Assembly (NCBI RefSeq): GCF_004363075.1
Contig: NZ_SNYN01000001.1
Span: 62,001-126,000, forward strand
Reading direction: 5' to 3'
From: Actinorugispora endophytica
GTDB taxonomy: Bacteria > Actinomycetota > Actinomycetes > Streptosporangiales > Streptosporangiaceae
Length of the DNA: 64,000 nt
The notes under the pieces were generated by a model, which was given only the letters and a program-made list of their open reading frames with translations, was not told the origin of the DNA and made no database searches. Positions 16,609 to 26,623 of this stretch are shown here, in pieces (the first letter of the stretch is position 1; every line of letters starts with the position of its first letter). Both the position numbers and the translations under genes were made by a program.

Positions 16609-17763
16609 TCACTCGGACCGCTCCCCGCCTTCCCGCAGGACCGAGGCCCCCCGGTCCAGGGCCTCCAGGCGCTTGACCGCCGCCGCCACGCGCTCGTCGG
16701 CGGCGGTGAAGGCGACCCGCACGTGGCCGACGCCCGCGGGCCCGTAGAACTCTCCCGGTGCGACCAGGACTCCCTGCTCCGCCAGCAGCCGCACCGAACC
16801 CCACGCGTCGTGGTCGGGGTGGGCCGCCCACAGGTAGAGCCCCGCCTCCGAGTGCGTGATGTTCCACCCGGCGCGCTCCAGCGCGCCGCGCAGCAGGACG
16901 CGGCGGGCGGCGTAGCGCTCCTTCTGCTCGACGGCGTGCGCGTCGTCGTCCAGGGCCGCGCGCATGGCCGCCTGCACCGGCGCGGGGACGATCATCCCGG
17001 CGTGCTTGCGCACCGCGAGCAGCTCCCCGACCAGACCGGCGTCGCCCGCCACGAAGCCCGCCCGGTACCCGGCCAGGTTGGAGCGCTTGGACAGCGAGTG
17101 GACCGCGAGCAGGCCCTCGTGCGACCCCCCGCACACGTCGGGGTGCAGGATCGACAGCGGACGCGTGTCCCAGCCCAGGTCCAGGTAGCACTCGTCCGAG
17201 GCGACGACGACGCCCCGCTCGCGCGCCCACGAGACGACCTTGCGCAGGTGGTCCGCGCCGAGCACCCGGCCCGTCGGGTTCGCCGGGGAGTTGATCCACA
17301 GCAGTCCGGGCCGTGTCGGCCCGAGCTGGACCAGCCCGTCGGCGGCGACCGGGGTGGCGCCCGCCATCCGGATGCCGATGTCGTAGGTGGGGTAGGCCAG
17401 CTCCGGGTACACGACCGTGTCCCCGGCGCCGAGCCCGAGCAGGGTCGGCAGCCAGGCCACCAGCTCCTTGGAGCCGATGGTCGGCAGGACCGCCGCGGGG
17501 TCCACGCGCACCCCGTGGCGCCGCTCCAGCCAGCCGGCGGCGGACTCGCGCAGCTCCCGGGTGCCGTACGTCAGCGGGTAGCCGGGCGAGTCGGCCGCGG
17601 CCGCCAGCGCCGCGCGCAGGCGTTCGGGGACCGGGTCGACCGGGGTGCCCACGGACAGGTCGACGATGCCGTCCGGGTGCCGGGCCGCGGTCTCCTTGTA
17701 CGGGGCCAGCCGGTCCCACGGGAAGACCGGCAGGCGTTCGGCCACAGGGCGTCGTTCGGCCAT
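16609..17763 (-). CDS. dapC: N-succinyldiaminopimelate aminotransferase
   Basis: The 384-residue fold-type I PLP aminotransferase has the PLP lysine in HSLSKRSNLAGYR, the NSPANPTGRVL cofactor loop and the SDECYLDLGWD aspartate region. The family converts N-succinyl-2-amino-6-ketopimelate plus glutamate to N-succinyl-L,L-diaminopimelate. Placement directly after fdxA reproduces the fdxC-dapC order of M. tuberculosis (Rv1177-Rv1178), which distinguishes it from generic class I aminotransferases. With dapD and dapE nearby, the window carries three successive steps of the succinylase route. Confidence 0.92.
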   Translation of the reverse strand: MAERRPVAERLPVFPWDRLAPYKETAARHPDGIVDLSVGTPVDPVPERLRAALAAAADSPGYPLTYGTRELRESAAGWLERRHGVRVDPAAVLPTIGSKELVAWLPTLLGLGAGDTVVYPELAYPTYDIGIRMAGATPVAADGLVQLGPTRPGLLWINSPANPTGRVLGADHLRKVVSWARERGVVVASDECYLDLGWDTRPLSILHPDVCGGSHEGLLAVHSLSKRSNLAGYRAGFVAGDAGLVGELLAVRKHAGMIVPAPVQAAMRAALDDDAHAVEQKERYAARRVLLRGALERAGWNITHSEAGLYLWAAHPDHDAWGSVRLLAEQGVLVAPGEFYGPAGVGHVRVAFTAADERVAAAVKRLEALDRGASVLREGGERSE

Positions 17764-17920
17764 CGTCGGCCACTTCCCCTCGTCGCGTTGGTGTCCCGCC
17801 GCTTTCCGGTGGGGGAGGGGGGCGGGGGTTCCCTCCGCACCGGATCCGCCGGACGGGCGCGACCGGCCCGCTCACGGCCGCCGCGCCGCGGTGCGGCGGC
17901 CGGTGCGTGCTTCCCGGTTC

Positions 17921-18244
17921 CTATCCCTCGCCCTGGGGGGGCAGGGCGGAGACGAGCGGGTGGTCCTTGTCGACCTTGCCGAGCTTGGAGGCGCCCCCCG
18001 GCGAACCGAGGTCGTCGAAGAACTCGACGTTGGCCTTGTAGAAGCCGGACCACTCGCCGGGCAGGTCGTCCTCGTAGTAGATGGCCTCCACCGGGCACAC
18101 CGGTTCGCAGGCGCCGCAGTCGACACACTCGTCCGGGTGGATGTAGAGCATGCGCTCGCCCTCGTAGATGCAGTCGACGGGGCATTCCTCGATGCACGCC
18201 TTGTCGAGCACATCGACGCACGGTTGCGCGATGACGTAGGTCAC
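17921..18244 (-). CDS. fdxA: 7Fe ferredoxin
   Basis: The product is 107 residues. The N-terminal cluster ligands are in [19 protein letters not shown], where the spacing is typical of a 3Fe-4S site, and a full 4Fe-4S motif follows in [18 protein letters not shown]. The C-terminal extension is the usual length for actinobacterial seven-iron ferredoxins that feed electrons to P450s and reductases. The GTG start at 18244 follows GAGGAG with a 7-base gap. It lies upstream of dapC, separated by 157 bases with no gene. Confidence 0.95.
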   Translation of the reverse strand: MTYVIAQPCVDVLDKACIEECPVDCIYEGERMLYIHPDECVDCGACEPVCPVEAIYYEDDLPGEWSGFYKANVEFFDDLGSPGGASKLGKVDKDHPLVSALPPQGEG

Positions 18245-18485
18245 GTCGTACTCCTCCTCGGTCTCGCTCGCCACGGTGACCGCATATGTGGTTCGACTGT
18301 GTCGCATAGTCTGGCCGGACCGGCTCCCGAGGCGGGCATCCGGAGTACGGTGCGTTCTCGGGACCCGGGACTGGGTACCCGGAACAGAGCCGGCACCGCC
18401 CCGGGGTCCGGGAGCCGGACGGCCGGTGACACAGATATCGCTGTCTCTAGTATTGCGGTGCTCGGGACGGGAAACGCAATCGGGG

Positions 18486-18743
18486 GTGCGCGGAGTGGGG
18501 TACGTGGCGCGGTTGGCGCACTCTTTGGCCCCGCGGGACATCGGTCGGCGCGCCACCGTGCGCTTTCGACTTCCCGACGGCCGGTTCCGGGATATCGTCG
18601 GAGTGCTGGAGTCGTGGCGTGACGGTGTGCTGGTCCTGCGCCGCCGCGACGGCTCCGTGGCACAGGTCGACGAGGCCGACGTGGTCGCGAGCCGGATCGT
18701 GCCGCAGCAGCCTCCCCGGCGCCGCGGCTCACCGGAGTCATAA
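18486..18743 (+). CDS. Stand-alone SH3-like domain, normally the N-terminus of a GNAT acetyltransferase
   Basis: The 85-residue product contains [41 protein letters not shown] and [17 protein letters not shown]. This small beta-barrel-like sequence is typically followed by an acetyltransferase domain in the actinomycete gene divergent from fdxA. Here the reading frame stops after a Pro/Arg-rich tail and no GNAT domain follows. It may be a reduced gene or a free regulatory domain. The start could be GTG at 18486, 18495 or 18504. Confidence 0.6.
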   Translation: MRGVGYVARLAHSLAPRDIGRRATVRFRLPDGRFRDIVGVLESWRDGVLVLRRRDGSVAQVDEADVVASRIVPQQPPRRRGSPES

Positions 18744-18795
18744 CCGGTACTTTCCAGGGAAGTACTCCAGAAGCAGGAGGTGGCCAGCCCACACC

Positions 18796-20130
18796 ATGCA
18801 GGAGACCGTCGCGTCCGCCCTCGCCCAACTCGCGCGCGTCGACCCGACCGCGGCGCAGACCGCCCAGAGCGCTCTGGACACCCTGGTCACCGGGAACGGG
18901 CTCGAGGCGCTCACCCAGCGCGCGGTCCAGGAGTTCTGCTGGCACGTGCTGCCCGTCCGGTTCGCCGCCGACTCCAGCGAGTGGAACTTCGTCGCCGAGT
19001 CGCTGGGCTCCCTGTTCCGCCTGCTCGACCTCCCGCGCTACGCCGAGATCTGCGTGTCCCAGCGCACCACCGAGGTGCTCGTCGCCTACTCGGTCTCGCA
19101 CGAGAACGGGGTCGCGGCCTACGAGCGCAACATGCGCTCGTCCGGGATCGACCCGCCCGACCTGCCCGAGCTCACCTGGGGCACCGCGCTGGGCCGCGCC
19201 GAGATCGAGGCGCACCACGCCACCTCCGCGGCCCTGGAACTCGCCATCGCCGCGGGTGAGGTCCGTCCGGGCACCCGGGGCTGGCGCGCGGCCCAGGAGG
19301 AGCGGGCCAGGACCTTCCTCACCCAGCCCGACCCCCAGGGGCACAGCCGCCTGGACAGGATCCGGCAGGAGAGGGTCGCCGAGTGGCTGTCCTCCCGCTC
19401 CCATCCGCACCGCGCGCACCTGCTTCCGCTGCGCGGGCAGATCGTGTCCGGAGCGGAGATCCCGCACGACGCCCCCAAGGCGCTCGCCCCGGTGCAGCGG
19501 CTGCTCGACTACGCCGACGAGGGCATCGGCCTGACCCAGATCGGCTACATCTCCCCCACCGTGGTGCGCGATCTGTGCGCGGAGTTCGACTGGGCGACCA
19601 CGCCCTCCCCGCCGCGCAGCGAGACCGATGTCATGCAGATCATCGCCCTGCACAAACTGCTGCGCAACATGCGCGCGGTGCGCCGCTCCGGCCGGAGGCT
19701 GGTGCTGACCCGGCGGGGCCGGCAACTGCACGACAGCATCGACGACCTGTGGCGGGCCGTCACCGAGAGCGTGCTGGTCACCAACGGTTTCGAGCAGGCG
19801 GCCACCGAGACGCTGCTGGGTCTGCTCCTGCTGCGCTCCCCGCGCTCGGAGGTGACCCCGAGCCGGGACGAGGACGTGGACATCGCCGAGGAGGCCCGCG
19901 TGGTGCTGAGCAAGGCCGGGTGGGAGCACGACACGACGGGCGACATCCCGCAGACCTCCCATGTCCGGTCGGTGCTGATCACGGTCGTCTGGCTGCTGGA
20001 GACCCTGGGCTGCGTGGGCGGCCGGGACCTGCTCGGCGAGGGACGCTCAAAACGGCTGACCAAGGTGGGCCGGGCGTTCGCGCTGACCGCCATCCACGTG
20101 TCCGCGACGACCCCGTCCGCGTCGATCTGA
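18796..20130 (+). CDS. Conserved hypothetical protein with winged-helix-like segments
   Basis: The 444-residue soluble protein is mostly helical. Two segments look like winged-helix wings: [19 protein letters not shown] near residue 296 and [16 protein letters not shown] at the C-terminus. The central [12 protein letters not shown] and [13 protein letters not shown] stretches resemble the helical C-terminal region of some pRiA4b ORF-3-like proteins, but the resemblance is weak. No catalytic motif was recognised. No signal peptide or membrane segment is present. The ATG lies 15 bases after AGGAGG, a longer gap than usual. Confidence 0.65.
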   Translation: MQETVASALAQLARVDPTAAQTAQSALDTLVTGNGLEALTQRAVQEFCWHVLPVRFAADSSEWNFVAESLGSLFRLLDLPRYAEICVSQRTTEVLVAYSVSHENGVAAYERNMRSSGIDPPDLPELTWGTALGRAEIEAHHATSAALELAIAAGEVRPGTRGWRAAQEERARTFLTQPDPQGHSRLDRIRQERVAEWLSSRSHPHRAHLLPLRGQIVSGAEIPHDAPKALAPVQRLLDYADEGIGLTQIGYISPTVVRDLCAEFDWATTPSPPRSETDVMQIIALHKLLRNMRAVRRSGRRLVLTRRGRQLHDSIDDLWRAVTESVLVTNGFEQAATETLLGLLLLRSPRSEVTPSRDEDVDIAEEARVVLSKAGWEHDTTGDIPQTSHVRSVLITVVWLLETLGCVGGRDLLGEGRSKRLTKVGRAFALTAIHVSATTPSASI

Positions 20131-20234
20131 GCGGCGGGTCCCGGCCCCATGCGCTCGGGTCCGGGGAACCCCATAGCCTGGCAGTAGTCCTCCCCGAGGG
20201 CGGATCCACGAACTTCGCGAGCAGCGGGAGCAGC

Positions 20235-21098
20235 ATGTCCACGTCCGAGTCGGCAGCGCAGGAGAACGCGACCGGCGAGCCCGGGCCGGTGGTACCGGCG
20301 GAACCGGGTTCCTCGGCCGAAGCCGCACCCAGCAGGCTGGACTTCGCGCCCAGCCCGGTGTTCGTCCTGCTCGTCGGGGTGACCGCGATGGCCGGATGGC
20401 TGTCGTGGACCCGCGGGGAGGCCGCCGTGTTCGGGCCGGACACCGCGTACGCTCCGTTCGTGTTCATCCTGGGCGGCTGGATCGTCTGCCTGACCCTGCA
20501 CCAGTACGCGCGCTCGGCGGCGGCCTACCGCCTCGGGGACCGCGCGCTCCGCGGCACGGGCTACCTTCGGCTCAACCCCTTCGCCTTCCGCGAGCTGGCC
20601 GCCGGCCTGCTGCTCCCGGTGGCGTTCGCGCTGGTCGGCCTGTTCGGCCTGAACGGCCCGGCCGCGCACCTGGACCGCGCCGCCGTTCCCGGACGCGGAC
20701 GCCGCGCCCTGGTCGCGCTGGCCGGACTGCCGGTGAACGCGGTGCTGGCCGCCGCGCTGGCCGCCGCGGTGTTCTGGCTCGTCCCGGCCGGCTCCACCAC
20801 GAACAACTGGTTCATCGTGTCGCTGATGTTCCTGTGCTTCCTGAACGTCAGCGCGGCCCTGCTCAACCTGCTCCCGGTCCCCGGCACCGACGCCTTCGAC
20901 GCGATCGCGGCGGGCCTCGGCCGCTGGTTCCCCGGCCGCAACGCCGGGATCTTCGGCACGGTGGCGGTCTTCGCCCTGGTGTGGTGCCCCCCGGTCAACG
21001 CCGTCTTCCTCGACGCGGTGTTCGCCCTGTTCACCCTGGTCGGCGTGAACGAGCTCTACCTCAGCTGGGGACAGGCGATGCTGCGGCCCTTCCAGTAG
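20235..21098 (+). CDS. Inactive site-2-protease-like (M50) membrane protein
   Basis: The 287-residue protein has about six membrane segments. Architecture follows actinobacterial M50 proteases: the first core helix ends in LTLHQYARSAAAYRLGD, the next region is GYLRLNPFAF, and a later helix holds LNLLPVPGTDAFDA, corresponding to the N-x-x-P-x-P-x-x-DG motif. In active enzymes the first motif is HExxH; here it is HQYAR, so the catalytic glutamate and second zinc histidine are gone. It is probably a pseudoprotease acting as a membrane chaperone or decoy. The start is supported by GGGAG four bases upstream. Confidence 0.75.
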   Translation: MSTSESAAQENATGEPGPVVPAEPGSSAEAAPSRLDFAPSPVFVLLVGVTAMAGWLSWTRGEAAVFGPDTAYAPFVFILGGWIVCLTLHQYARSAAAYRLGDRALRGTGYLRLNPFAFRELAAGLLLPVAFALVGLFGLNGPAAHLDRAAVPGRGRRALVALAGLPVNAVLAAALAAAVFWLVPAGSTTNNWFIVSLMFLCFLNVSAALLNLLPVPGTDAFDAIAAGLGRWFPGRNAGIFGTVAVFALVWCPPVNAVFLDAVFALFTLVGVNELYLSWGQAMLRPFQ

Positions 21099-21138
21099 GG
21101 CCCGGTCGGGGCGGCCGCCGCCCCCTCCCGTGTCCCCA

Positions 21139-21208
21139 CCCCGGTGGTCTTGACCTTTCCGGGGTCTCGATCACCTCCGAGACCCCGGAAAGGTCAAGAC
21201 CACCGGGG
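21139..21208. terminator. Shared-sequence hairpin, 31-bp perfect arms
   Basis: Bases 21139-21169 and 21178-21208 are exact reverse complements with an 8-base loop. The stem holds GTCTTGACCTTTCCGGGG then TCTCG, nearly identical to the hairpins at 12428, 57256 and 61146. It lies between the converging M50-like and DUF6113-like genes. Confidence 0.8.
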
Positions 21209-21228
21209 TGACCGCCGCAGGCCGGACA

Positions 21229-21720
21229 CTAGGGAGTGCCCCGGGGACGCGTCCGGGCGGTAGCGGGGTCGGGTGTGAGCACGGCGCCCATGACCACGGC
21301 CGCCACTCCGCCGTACAGGAACAGGTAGTTGGTCGGGGCCGACGTCATCAGCACGTCGCCGCCGTAGGAGACCCCGATCAACGCGAAGCTCGACGCGATC
21401 CAGCCCAGCGCGAACGCCCCCGGCCCCCACTTGGCGCCGGTGCTCCAGCCGAGGGCCCGGGAGCCCGCGAACAGCGTGGCCAGGACCAGCAGCGTGGTGA
21501 CCACGGCCAGTCCCTGGCCGACCGCTCCGACCAGCCAGAGCCAGGACAACCAGCTCGCCGACAGCCCCACCGCGCCCCCCGCGACGAGGCCCAGCAGTGT
21601 CAGGAACACGCCGTTCAGCACGGCCAGCGCGGTGCCCAGCCGGTGGTCGAGGACGTCGGTGTCCACCGGGGCGGGGGGTCCCGCCGCAGGATGGGCCGGG
21701 TCGGGTGTGGGAGTGCGCAC
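21229..21720 (-). CDS. Four-helix membrane protein linked to mshB (DUF6113-like)
   Basis: The 163-residue protein has four hydrophobic segments (ALAVLNGVFLTLLGLVAGGA, WLWLVGAVGQGLAVVTTLLV, AFALGWIASSFALIGVSYGG, YLFLYGGVAAVVMGAVL) and short Pro-rich ends. Small four-helix proteins of this kind commonly follow mshB in actinomycetes. It starts 39 bases after the mshB stop on the same strand and is probably co-transcribed. Function is unknown; a role in mycothiol metabolism is suggested only by position. Confidence 0.65.
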   Translation of the reverse strand: MRTPTPDPAHPAAGPPAPVDTDVLDHRLGTALAVLNGVFLTLLGLVAGGAVGLSASWLSWLWLVGAVGQGLAVVTTLLVLATLFAGSRALGWSTGAKWGPGAFALGWIASSFALIGVSYGGDVLMTSAPTNYLFLYGGVAAVVMGAVLTPDPATARTRPRGTP

Positions 21721-21759
21721 GTCTCGCAGCGTAGCGCCCGGTCGGGGCGCGTCGGGGCG

Positions 21760-22620
21760 TCAGGCGAACAGGTCGGTCTCGTAGCCCTCGGGCCCGCGCC
21801 GGGGGACGGGGCCGCGCAGCAGGGTGAAGTACTCCACCGCGTCGATCTCCTGGGCGATGTCGTTGGAGAGCGCGAACAGTCCTCCCGCCACGGTGATCTG
21901 GGTGGCGTGCGCGCGCATCGCCAGGAGTTTGGCGGCCCACTGGCCGGATGCGTCGACGCGGGTGGTCACCAGCTCGTCGGGGGTGCCGGGGGTGATGTCC
22001 GCGATGGAGGCGGGCGGGGTGAAGGGCCCGGGGTCGGTCCGCAGCCGCGCCACGGACTCCGCCAGGACCGCGCGGGGGTGCGCGACCGCGTACAGCTTGC
22101 GGGTCTGCCAGGGCGAACCGGGCAGAGCGCGTTCGGCCGCCTTGCCGAACGCCCGCTTCGCCACGCGGTGCGCCTGGATGTGGTCGGGGTGGCCGTAGCC
22201 GCCGTTGTCGTCGTAGCTGACGACGACCTCGGGGCGGACCTCGCGGATGATCATCGCGAGTTCGTGCGCGGCGGTCTCCAGGTCGGCCTGCCAGAAGCAC
22301 GCGGGGTCGTCGTTGGCGGGGGCGCCCATCATGCCGGAGTCGCGGTAGCGCCCCGCGCCGCCGAGGAAGCGGTGGTCGCGCACCCCCAGGGCCTGGCACG
22401 CCTTGGCCAGCTCCTTCACCCGGTACTCGCCCAGCCCGCCCTCGCGGTCGCCCGCCAGATGCGCCAGCTCCTCCGGGATGACCTCGCCCTCCTCACCGAG
22501 GGTGCAGGTCACAAGGGTCACCTCGGCGCCCTCGGCCGCGTATTTCGCCATGGTCGCGCCGGTGACGATGGTCTCGTCGTCGGGATGCGCGTGCACCAGC
22601 AGCAGGCGGCGGTCTCTCAT
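21760..22620 (-). CDS. mshB: GlcNAc-Ins deacetylase of mycothiol synthesis
   Basis: The 286-residue LmbE-family zinc deacetylase has AHPDDET at the N-terminus and GHPDHIQAH near residue 145, the two zinc-ligand motifs. Length and the [18 protein letters not shown] segment match MshB rather than the mycothiol S-conjugate amidase Mca. MshB removes the acetyl group from GlcNAc-inositol so that cysteine can be added by MshC. Mycothiol is the actinobacterial low-molecular-weight thiol, so this also supports the lineage call. Confidence 0.93.
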   Translation of the reverse strand: MRDRRLLLVHAHPDDETIVTGATMAKYAAEGAEVTLVTCTLGEEGEVIPEELAHLAGDREGGLGEYRVKELAKACQALGVRDHRFLGGAGRYRDSGMMGAPANDDPACFWQADLETAAHELAMIIREVRPEVVVSYDDNGGYGHPDHIQAHRVAKRAFGKAAERALPGSPWQTRKLYAVAHPRAVLAESVARLRTDPGPFTPPASIADITPGTPDELVTTRVDASGQWAAKLLAMRAHATQITVAGGLFALSNDIAQEIDAVEYFTLLRGPVPRRGPEGYETDLFA

Positions 22621-22722
22621 ACCGGGGACGATACCCGCACCGTCCCGCGCTCGGCGCCGCGAAACCCCGCCCCGTAACGGGTCCGCACCCCCTTCCGGTG
22701 GATCGGCTGCCAGAATCGGACC

Positions 22723-24903
22723 ATGACCTTCCCACGTCAACAAGCCCGCACCCAGCGCTTCACGATCGGGGTCCCCCGGGCGTTCCAGATCTCCCCGGAC
22801 GGCCGGTACGTGGCGTTCCTTCGCGGACGGCACGGCACCGACTCCGCCACCTGCCTGTGGACGCTGGAGGTGGACGGCGGCCGGGAGCGGGTGGTCGCCG
22901 ACCCCCGCACGATCGGGGACACCGGCGCCGACCTGCCGCCCGAGGAACGGGCCCGGCGCGAGCGGCTGCGCGAGGCCGGCAGCGGGATCGTCTCCTACAG
23001 CGTCGACGAGTCGTTCACCCGGGCGGTCTTCACCCTGTCCGGCAGGCTCTACCACGTCGGCCTGGGAGACGACGACGGCGCGCCCCGCGAACTGCCCGCG
23101 GTCGGACCGGTCGTCGACCCGGTCATCTCCCCCGGGGGCGACTCGGTGGCCTACGTCAGCGGTGGCGCGATCCACGTCATCGCGGTCGGCGACGGCGCCG
23201 ACCGGATCGTGGCCGAACCGGACGGCGAGAACGTCACCTGGGGCCTTGCCGAGTTCATCGCCGCCGAGGAGATGGGCCGGTACCGGGGCATGTGGTGGTC
23301 ACCGGACGGCGCCTGGCTGCTGGCCGCCCGGGTGGACGACTCCGCGGTGTCGCGCTGGCACATCAGCGACCCGGGCGACCCCGCTGCCGCCGCGCAGGCC
23401 ATCGCCTACCCGGCCGCCGGAACGGACAACGCCGAGGTCCGGCTGGCCGCGCTCGCGGTGGACGGGGGCGCCGACGCGGGCAGGCCCGAACCGGTCTGGC
23501 TGGAATGGGACCGGGAGGAGCTGCCCTACCTGGTCACCGCGGGCTGGACGAACGGCCGCGACGGCGTCCCGACGGTGGCCTTCAGCGCACAGAGCCGCTC
23601 CCAGCACAAGGTGCGGGTGTTCACCGGGGACCCGGTCACCGGCCTGGTCCTGGACATCTGGACGGAGAGCTCGTGGACCTGGGTGGAGAACATGCCGGGC
23701 GTCCCGGCGTTCGACTCCTCCGGGGAGCTGCTGTGCATCGGCCTCCACCGGGAGCACGAGCGCATGCTGTACTTCGGCAGCCAGACCGTGAGCGTTCCCG
23801 GGCAGTACGTGCGGGCCCTGCTGGACGTGGACGGGCCCCGGATCCTGTACTCGGCCTCCCCGCCCGACGCCCCCGGCGACGTGCGGCTGTGGATGTACGA
23901 CCGCGAGGAGCTCGTCCACCGGGAGGTGCGGTTCCCCGACGCGGACGCCTCCGGGGTGCACTCGGCCCGGCTGCGCGGCGGCACCCTGGTCATGCAGCGC
24001 CGGGACCTGTCCCGGCCGGGGGTGCGCACGGTGGTGCTGCGCGACGTGAGCGCCGAGGCGAAGTCGCCGGTCGTCGAGGTCGCCAGCTTCGCGGAGGCCC
24101 CCGAGCTCCCCGAGGTGAACGTGCGGATCCGGCGGCTGGGGGAGCGCGGCATCCCCGCCGCCCTGGTGCTGCCGTCCTGGTACTCCCCCGACTCCGAGCC
24201 GCTGCCGGTGCTGGTGGACCCCTACGGCGGTCCGCACGCCCAGCGGGTGCTCAACGCGCAGGGCGCCTACCTGACCTCGCAGTGGTTCGCCGAGCAGGGA
24301 TTCGCGGTGCTGGTCGCGGACGGGCGCGGCACTCCGGGGATCAGCCTGGAGTGGGAGGAGGCGATCCACCGCAACGTGTCGGAGGTGGTTCTGGCCGACC
24401 AGGTGGAGGCGCTGCGGGCCGCGCCCGAGGCGTTCGGGGTCCGGCTGGACCTGACCAGGGTGGGCATCCGCGGCTGGTCGTTCGGCGGCTACCTGGCCGC
24501 GCTCGCGGTGCTGCGCAGGCCCGACGTCTTCCACGCGGCGGTGGCGGGCGCGCCGGTCACCGACTGGCGGCTGTACGACACCCACTACACCGAGCGCTAC
24601 CTGGGCCATCCGGGCACCGAGGCCGACGGGTACGTCAGGGACTCGCTGCTGTCCGACGCGTCCGGGCTGTCGCGCCCGCTGATGCTGATCCACGGCCTGG
24701 CCGACGACAACGTGGTCTTCGCGCACACCCAGCGGCTGTCCTCGGCGCTGCTCGCGGCGGGGCGGCCGCACACGGTGCTGCCGCTGTCGGGGGCGACGCA
24801 CATGCCCACCGACGAGGCCGTCTCGGAGAACCTGCTGCTGCTCCAGGTCGCGTTCCTCCGCGACGCTCTGGAGTTGGCGCCGCGGCGGGAGCACCAGGGG
24901 TGA
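22723..24903 (+). CDS. S9 family prolyl oligopeptidase (dipeptidyl-peptidase IV-like)
   Basis: The product is 726 residues: an N-terminal beta-propeller (repeated [14 protein letters not shown]-type blades) and a C-terminal alpha/beta hydrolase. Catalytic residues are visible as [11 protein letters not shown] (Ser, near residue 588), HGLADDNV (Asp) and GATHMP (His). No signal peptide is present, so it is probably cytoplasmic. [13 protein letters not shown] near residue 185 is the double-glutamate motif that in DPP IV binds the free N-terminus of the substrate. It stands alone, divergent from mshB. Confidence 0.92.
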   Translation: MTFPRQQARTQRFTIGVPRAFQISPDGRYVAFLRGRHGTDSATCLWTLEVDGGRERVVADPRTIGDTGADLPPEERARRERLREAGSGIVSYSVDESFTRAVFTLSGRLYHVGLGDDDGAPRELPAVGPVVDPVISPGGDSVAYVSGGAIHVIAVGDGADRIVAEPDGENVTWGLAEFIAAEEMGRYRGMWWSPDGAWLLAARVDDSAVSRWHISDPGDPAAAAQAIAYPAAGTDNAEVRLAALAVDGGADAGRPEPVWLEWDREELPYLVTAGWTNGRDGVPTVAFSAQSRSQHKVRVFTGDPVTGLVLDIWTESSWTWVENMPGVPAFDSSGELLCIGLHREHERMLYFGSQTVSVPGQYVRALLDVDGPRILYSASPPDAPGDVRLWMYDREELVHREVRFPDADASGVHSARLRGGTLVMQRRDLSRPGVRTVVLRDVSAEAKSPVVEVASFAEAPELPEVNVRIRRLGERGIPAALVLPSWYSPDSEPLPVLVDPYGGPHAQRVLNAQGAYLTSQWFAEQGFAVLVADGRGTPGISLEWEEAIHRNVSEVVLADQVEALRAAPEAFGVRLDLTRVGIRGWSFGGYLAALAVLRRPDVFHAAVAGAPVTDWRLYDTHYTERYLGHPGTEADGYVRDSLLSDASGLSRPLMLIHGLADDNVVFAHTQRLSSALLAAGRPHTVLPLSGATHMPTDEAVSENLLLLQVAFLRDALELAPRREHQG

Positions 24904-24989
24904 GGCTCCTCGCGCGGCTGCCAGGAACGTGTTGCTGATCGGGCACCCAGCACCGGGTTCCGTCGCTGAACACGTTTCACCCGCGTAAC

Positions 24990-25016
24990 GGGGAAGGTCG
25001 CGGGGCGGCCTTCCCC
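24990..25016. terminator. Hairpin after the S9 peptidase gene
   Basis: GGGGAAGG (24990-24997) pairs with CCTTCCCC (25009-25016) around an 11-base G/C-rich loop, about 87 bases after the stop. It is the probable terminator. Confidence 0.5.
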
Positions 25017-25317
25017 GCCCGCTGTCCGAACACAAAAACAGCTACTTTTCTGAGTCGGACAAGCACACTCGGTAGCCGAAAGCCGACTCGATCTGGCCTC
25101 ATCCGGCCAGTCGCCAGACCTTGCCAAACATTGACAAAGTTTTGGGAATCCTGACCGAGTGGCCAAACGCAGCCCCTCGCTTCGCTTTTCGCGTCAGCAC
25201 CCGAGCGAGGGGGAACACCCCGGAACAGTCACCACAAGATCAATTCGACACAACGGGACTTTCCTCTCCGTGACCGACCTGTTGCGAACTGTCGCCCATG
25301 ACTTATGGTTTCAAATC

Positions 25318-25339
25318 GTTTACCGAATGCCCGGTAAAC
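25318..25339. promoter_or_regulatory. Perfect inverted repeat upstream of protease gene (candidate operator)
   Basis: GTTTACCG-AATGCC-CGGTAAAC has 8-bp perfect arms and a 6-base spacer, the size expected for a dimeric regulator. It lies 118 bases upstream of the ATG of the secreted protease. Confidence 0.45.
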
Positions 25340-25456
25340 GGGGGTCGGCGTCCGAATCCCACAAGGAGGGACGCCGGCCAAGGAAGGACGCGCTGGGTCC
25401 CCGTTCGCCAGCGTGTCGTTCCGCCCTGGTTCCCCCAACCCAGAAAGGGCAGGGTC

Positions 25457-26605
25457 ATGAAGCGATCCTCCGTATTCCGTGCCTTGGGCGGCACGATCCT
25501 GACAGCAGGCCTGGTGATCACCGCCGCGCCATTCGCCTCGGCGGCCCCCGTCCACACGGAGACCACCCCCACCGCGGCCGAGGCCGGGGACCAGCTGAGC
25601 GCGCTCAAGCGCGACCTCGGCCTGTCCACCGCCGAGGTCGAGGAGCTCCAGGCCGCTGAGGCCGAGGCGATGGACGTCGAGGAAGGGCTGCGCGAGACCC
25701 TCGGCTCCGACTTCGGCGGCGCCCACTTCGACATCGACAGCGGCGAGCTCACCGTCTCGGTGACCGACGCCGCCGCCGTGTCGACCGTCGAGGCCGCCGG
25801 CGCCAACGCCGAGGTCGTGGACTTCGGCGAACCGGCCCTGGACGCCATCGTCGAGGACCTCAACACGGTCGCGGAGGAGGCCGACGACTCCGTCACCGGC
25901 TGGTACGTGGACACCGCCGACGACTCGGTCGTCATCACCGTCCTCGAGGGCGACACCGAGGCCGCCGAGGCCCTGGTCGCGGAGGCCGACGTCGACGGCA
26001 AGGCCGTGCGCGTCGAGGAGACCACCGAGCAGCCCAAGCTGCTCGCCAACGTCATCGGCGGCAACGCCTACTACTTCGGCGGCTACCGGTGCTCCGTCGG
26101 GTTCTCGGTCCGCCACAGCAGCGGGCCGGGCTTCGCCACGGCCGGGCACTGCGGCGACGTGGGCACCCGGACCACCAGCCCCACCGGGACCATCGCCGGG
26201 TCCTACTTCCCCGGCCGCGACATGGGGTGGGTGCGCATCACCAGCGCCGACACCGTCACCCCGCTGGTCAACCGCTACAACGGCAGCTACATCACCGTCA
26301 CCGGTTCGTCGGAGGCCGCCAACGGCTCCTCCGTCTGCCGCTCGGGTTCCACCACCGGCTGGCACTGCGGCACCATCCAGTCCAAGAACCAGACCGTGAA
26401 CTACGCCGAGGGCTCGGTCGCCGGGCTGACCCGCACCACCGCCTGCGCCGAGGGCGGCGACTCCGGCGGCTCCTGGCTGACCGGCACCCAGGCCCAGGGC
26501 GTGACCTCGGGCGGATCGGGCAACTGCACCTGGGGCGGCACCACCTACTTCCAGCCGATCAACCCGCTGCTGTCCTACTTCAACCTCACTCTCGTCACCG
26601 GCTGA
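25457..26605 (+). CDS. Secreted alpha-lytic-type serine protease (S1E) with pro-region
   Basis: The 382-residue preproenzyme has a signal peptide (KRSSVFRALGGTILTAGLVI, cut near ASAAP) and a pro-region of about 160 residues with the alpha-lytic protease prodomain pattern. The mature enzyme begins near ANVIGGNAYYFGG. The triad is in FATAGHCG, GRDMGWV and AEGGDSGGSW; cysteines at CSVGF/GHCG, SVCR/HCGT and TACAE/GNCT can form three disulfides. Close relatives are streptogrisins and the Nocardiopsis and Thermobifida proteases, which are pro-region-dependent for folding. No C-terminal chitin-binding domain is present. Confidence 0.96.
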   Translation: MKRSSVFRALGGTILTAGLVITAAPFASAAPVHTETTPTAAEAGDQLSALKRDLGLSTAEVEELQAAEAEAMDVEEGLRETLGSDFGGAHFDIDSGELTVSVTDAAAVSTVEAAGANAEVVDFGEPALDAIVEDLNTVAEEADDSVTGWYVDTADDSVVITVLEGDTEAAEALVAEADVDGKAVRVEETTEQPKLLANVIGGNAYYFGGYRCSVGFSVRHSSGPGFATAGHCGDVGTRTTSPTGTIAGSYFPGRDMGWVRITSADTVTPLVNRYNGSYITVTGSSEAANGSSVCRSGSTTGWHCGTIQSKNQTVNYAEGSVAGLTRTTACAEGGDSGGSWLTGTQAQGVTSGGSGNCTWGGTTYFQPINPLLSYFNLTLVTG

Positions 26606-26623
26606 CCCCCCGCCGTTGACACC

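Larger units (their letters stand above)
24904..25456. other. Long upstream region of the secreted protease gene
   Basis: The 553 bases hold no credible gene and are clearly lower in GC than the neighbours. Contents in order: the S9 peptidase terminator hairpin (24990-25016), an A/T-rich stretch (25030-25150) likely to carry promoter elements, a perfect inverted repeat (25318-25339), a short GGCGTCC/GGACGCC pairing near 25347-25376, and the ribosome site before the protease ATG. Length and composition suggest dense transcriptional control. Confidence 0.6.

Noticed and set aside
20235-21098. Active site-2 protease
   Set aside because: The HExxH zinc motif is HQYAR, so the catalytic glutamate and one ligand are missing.
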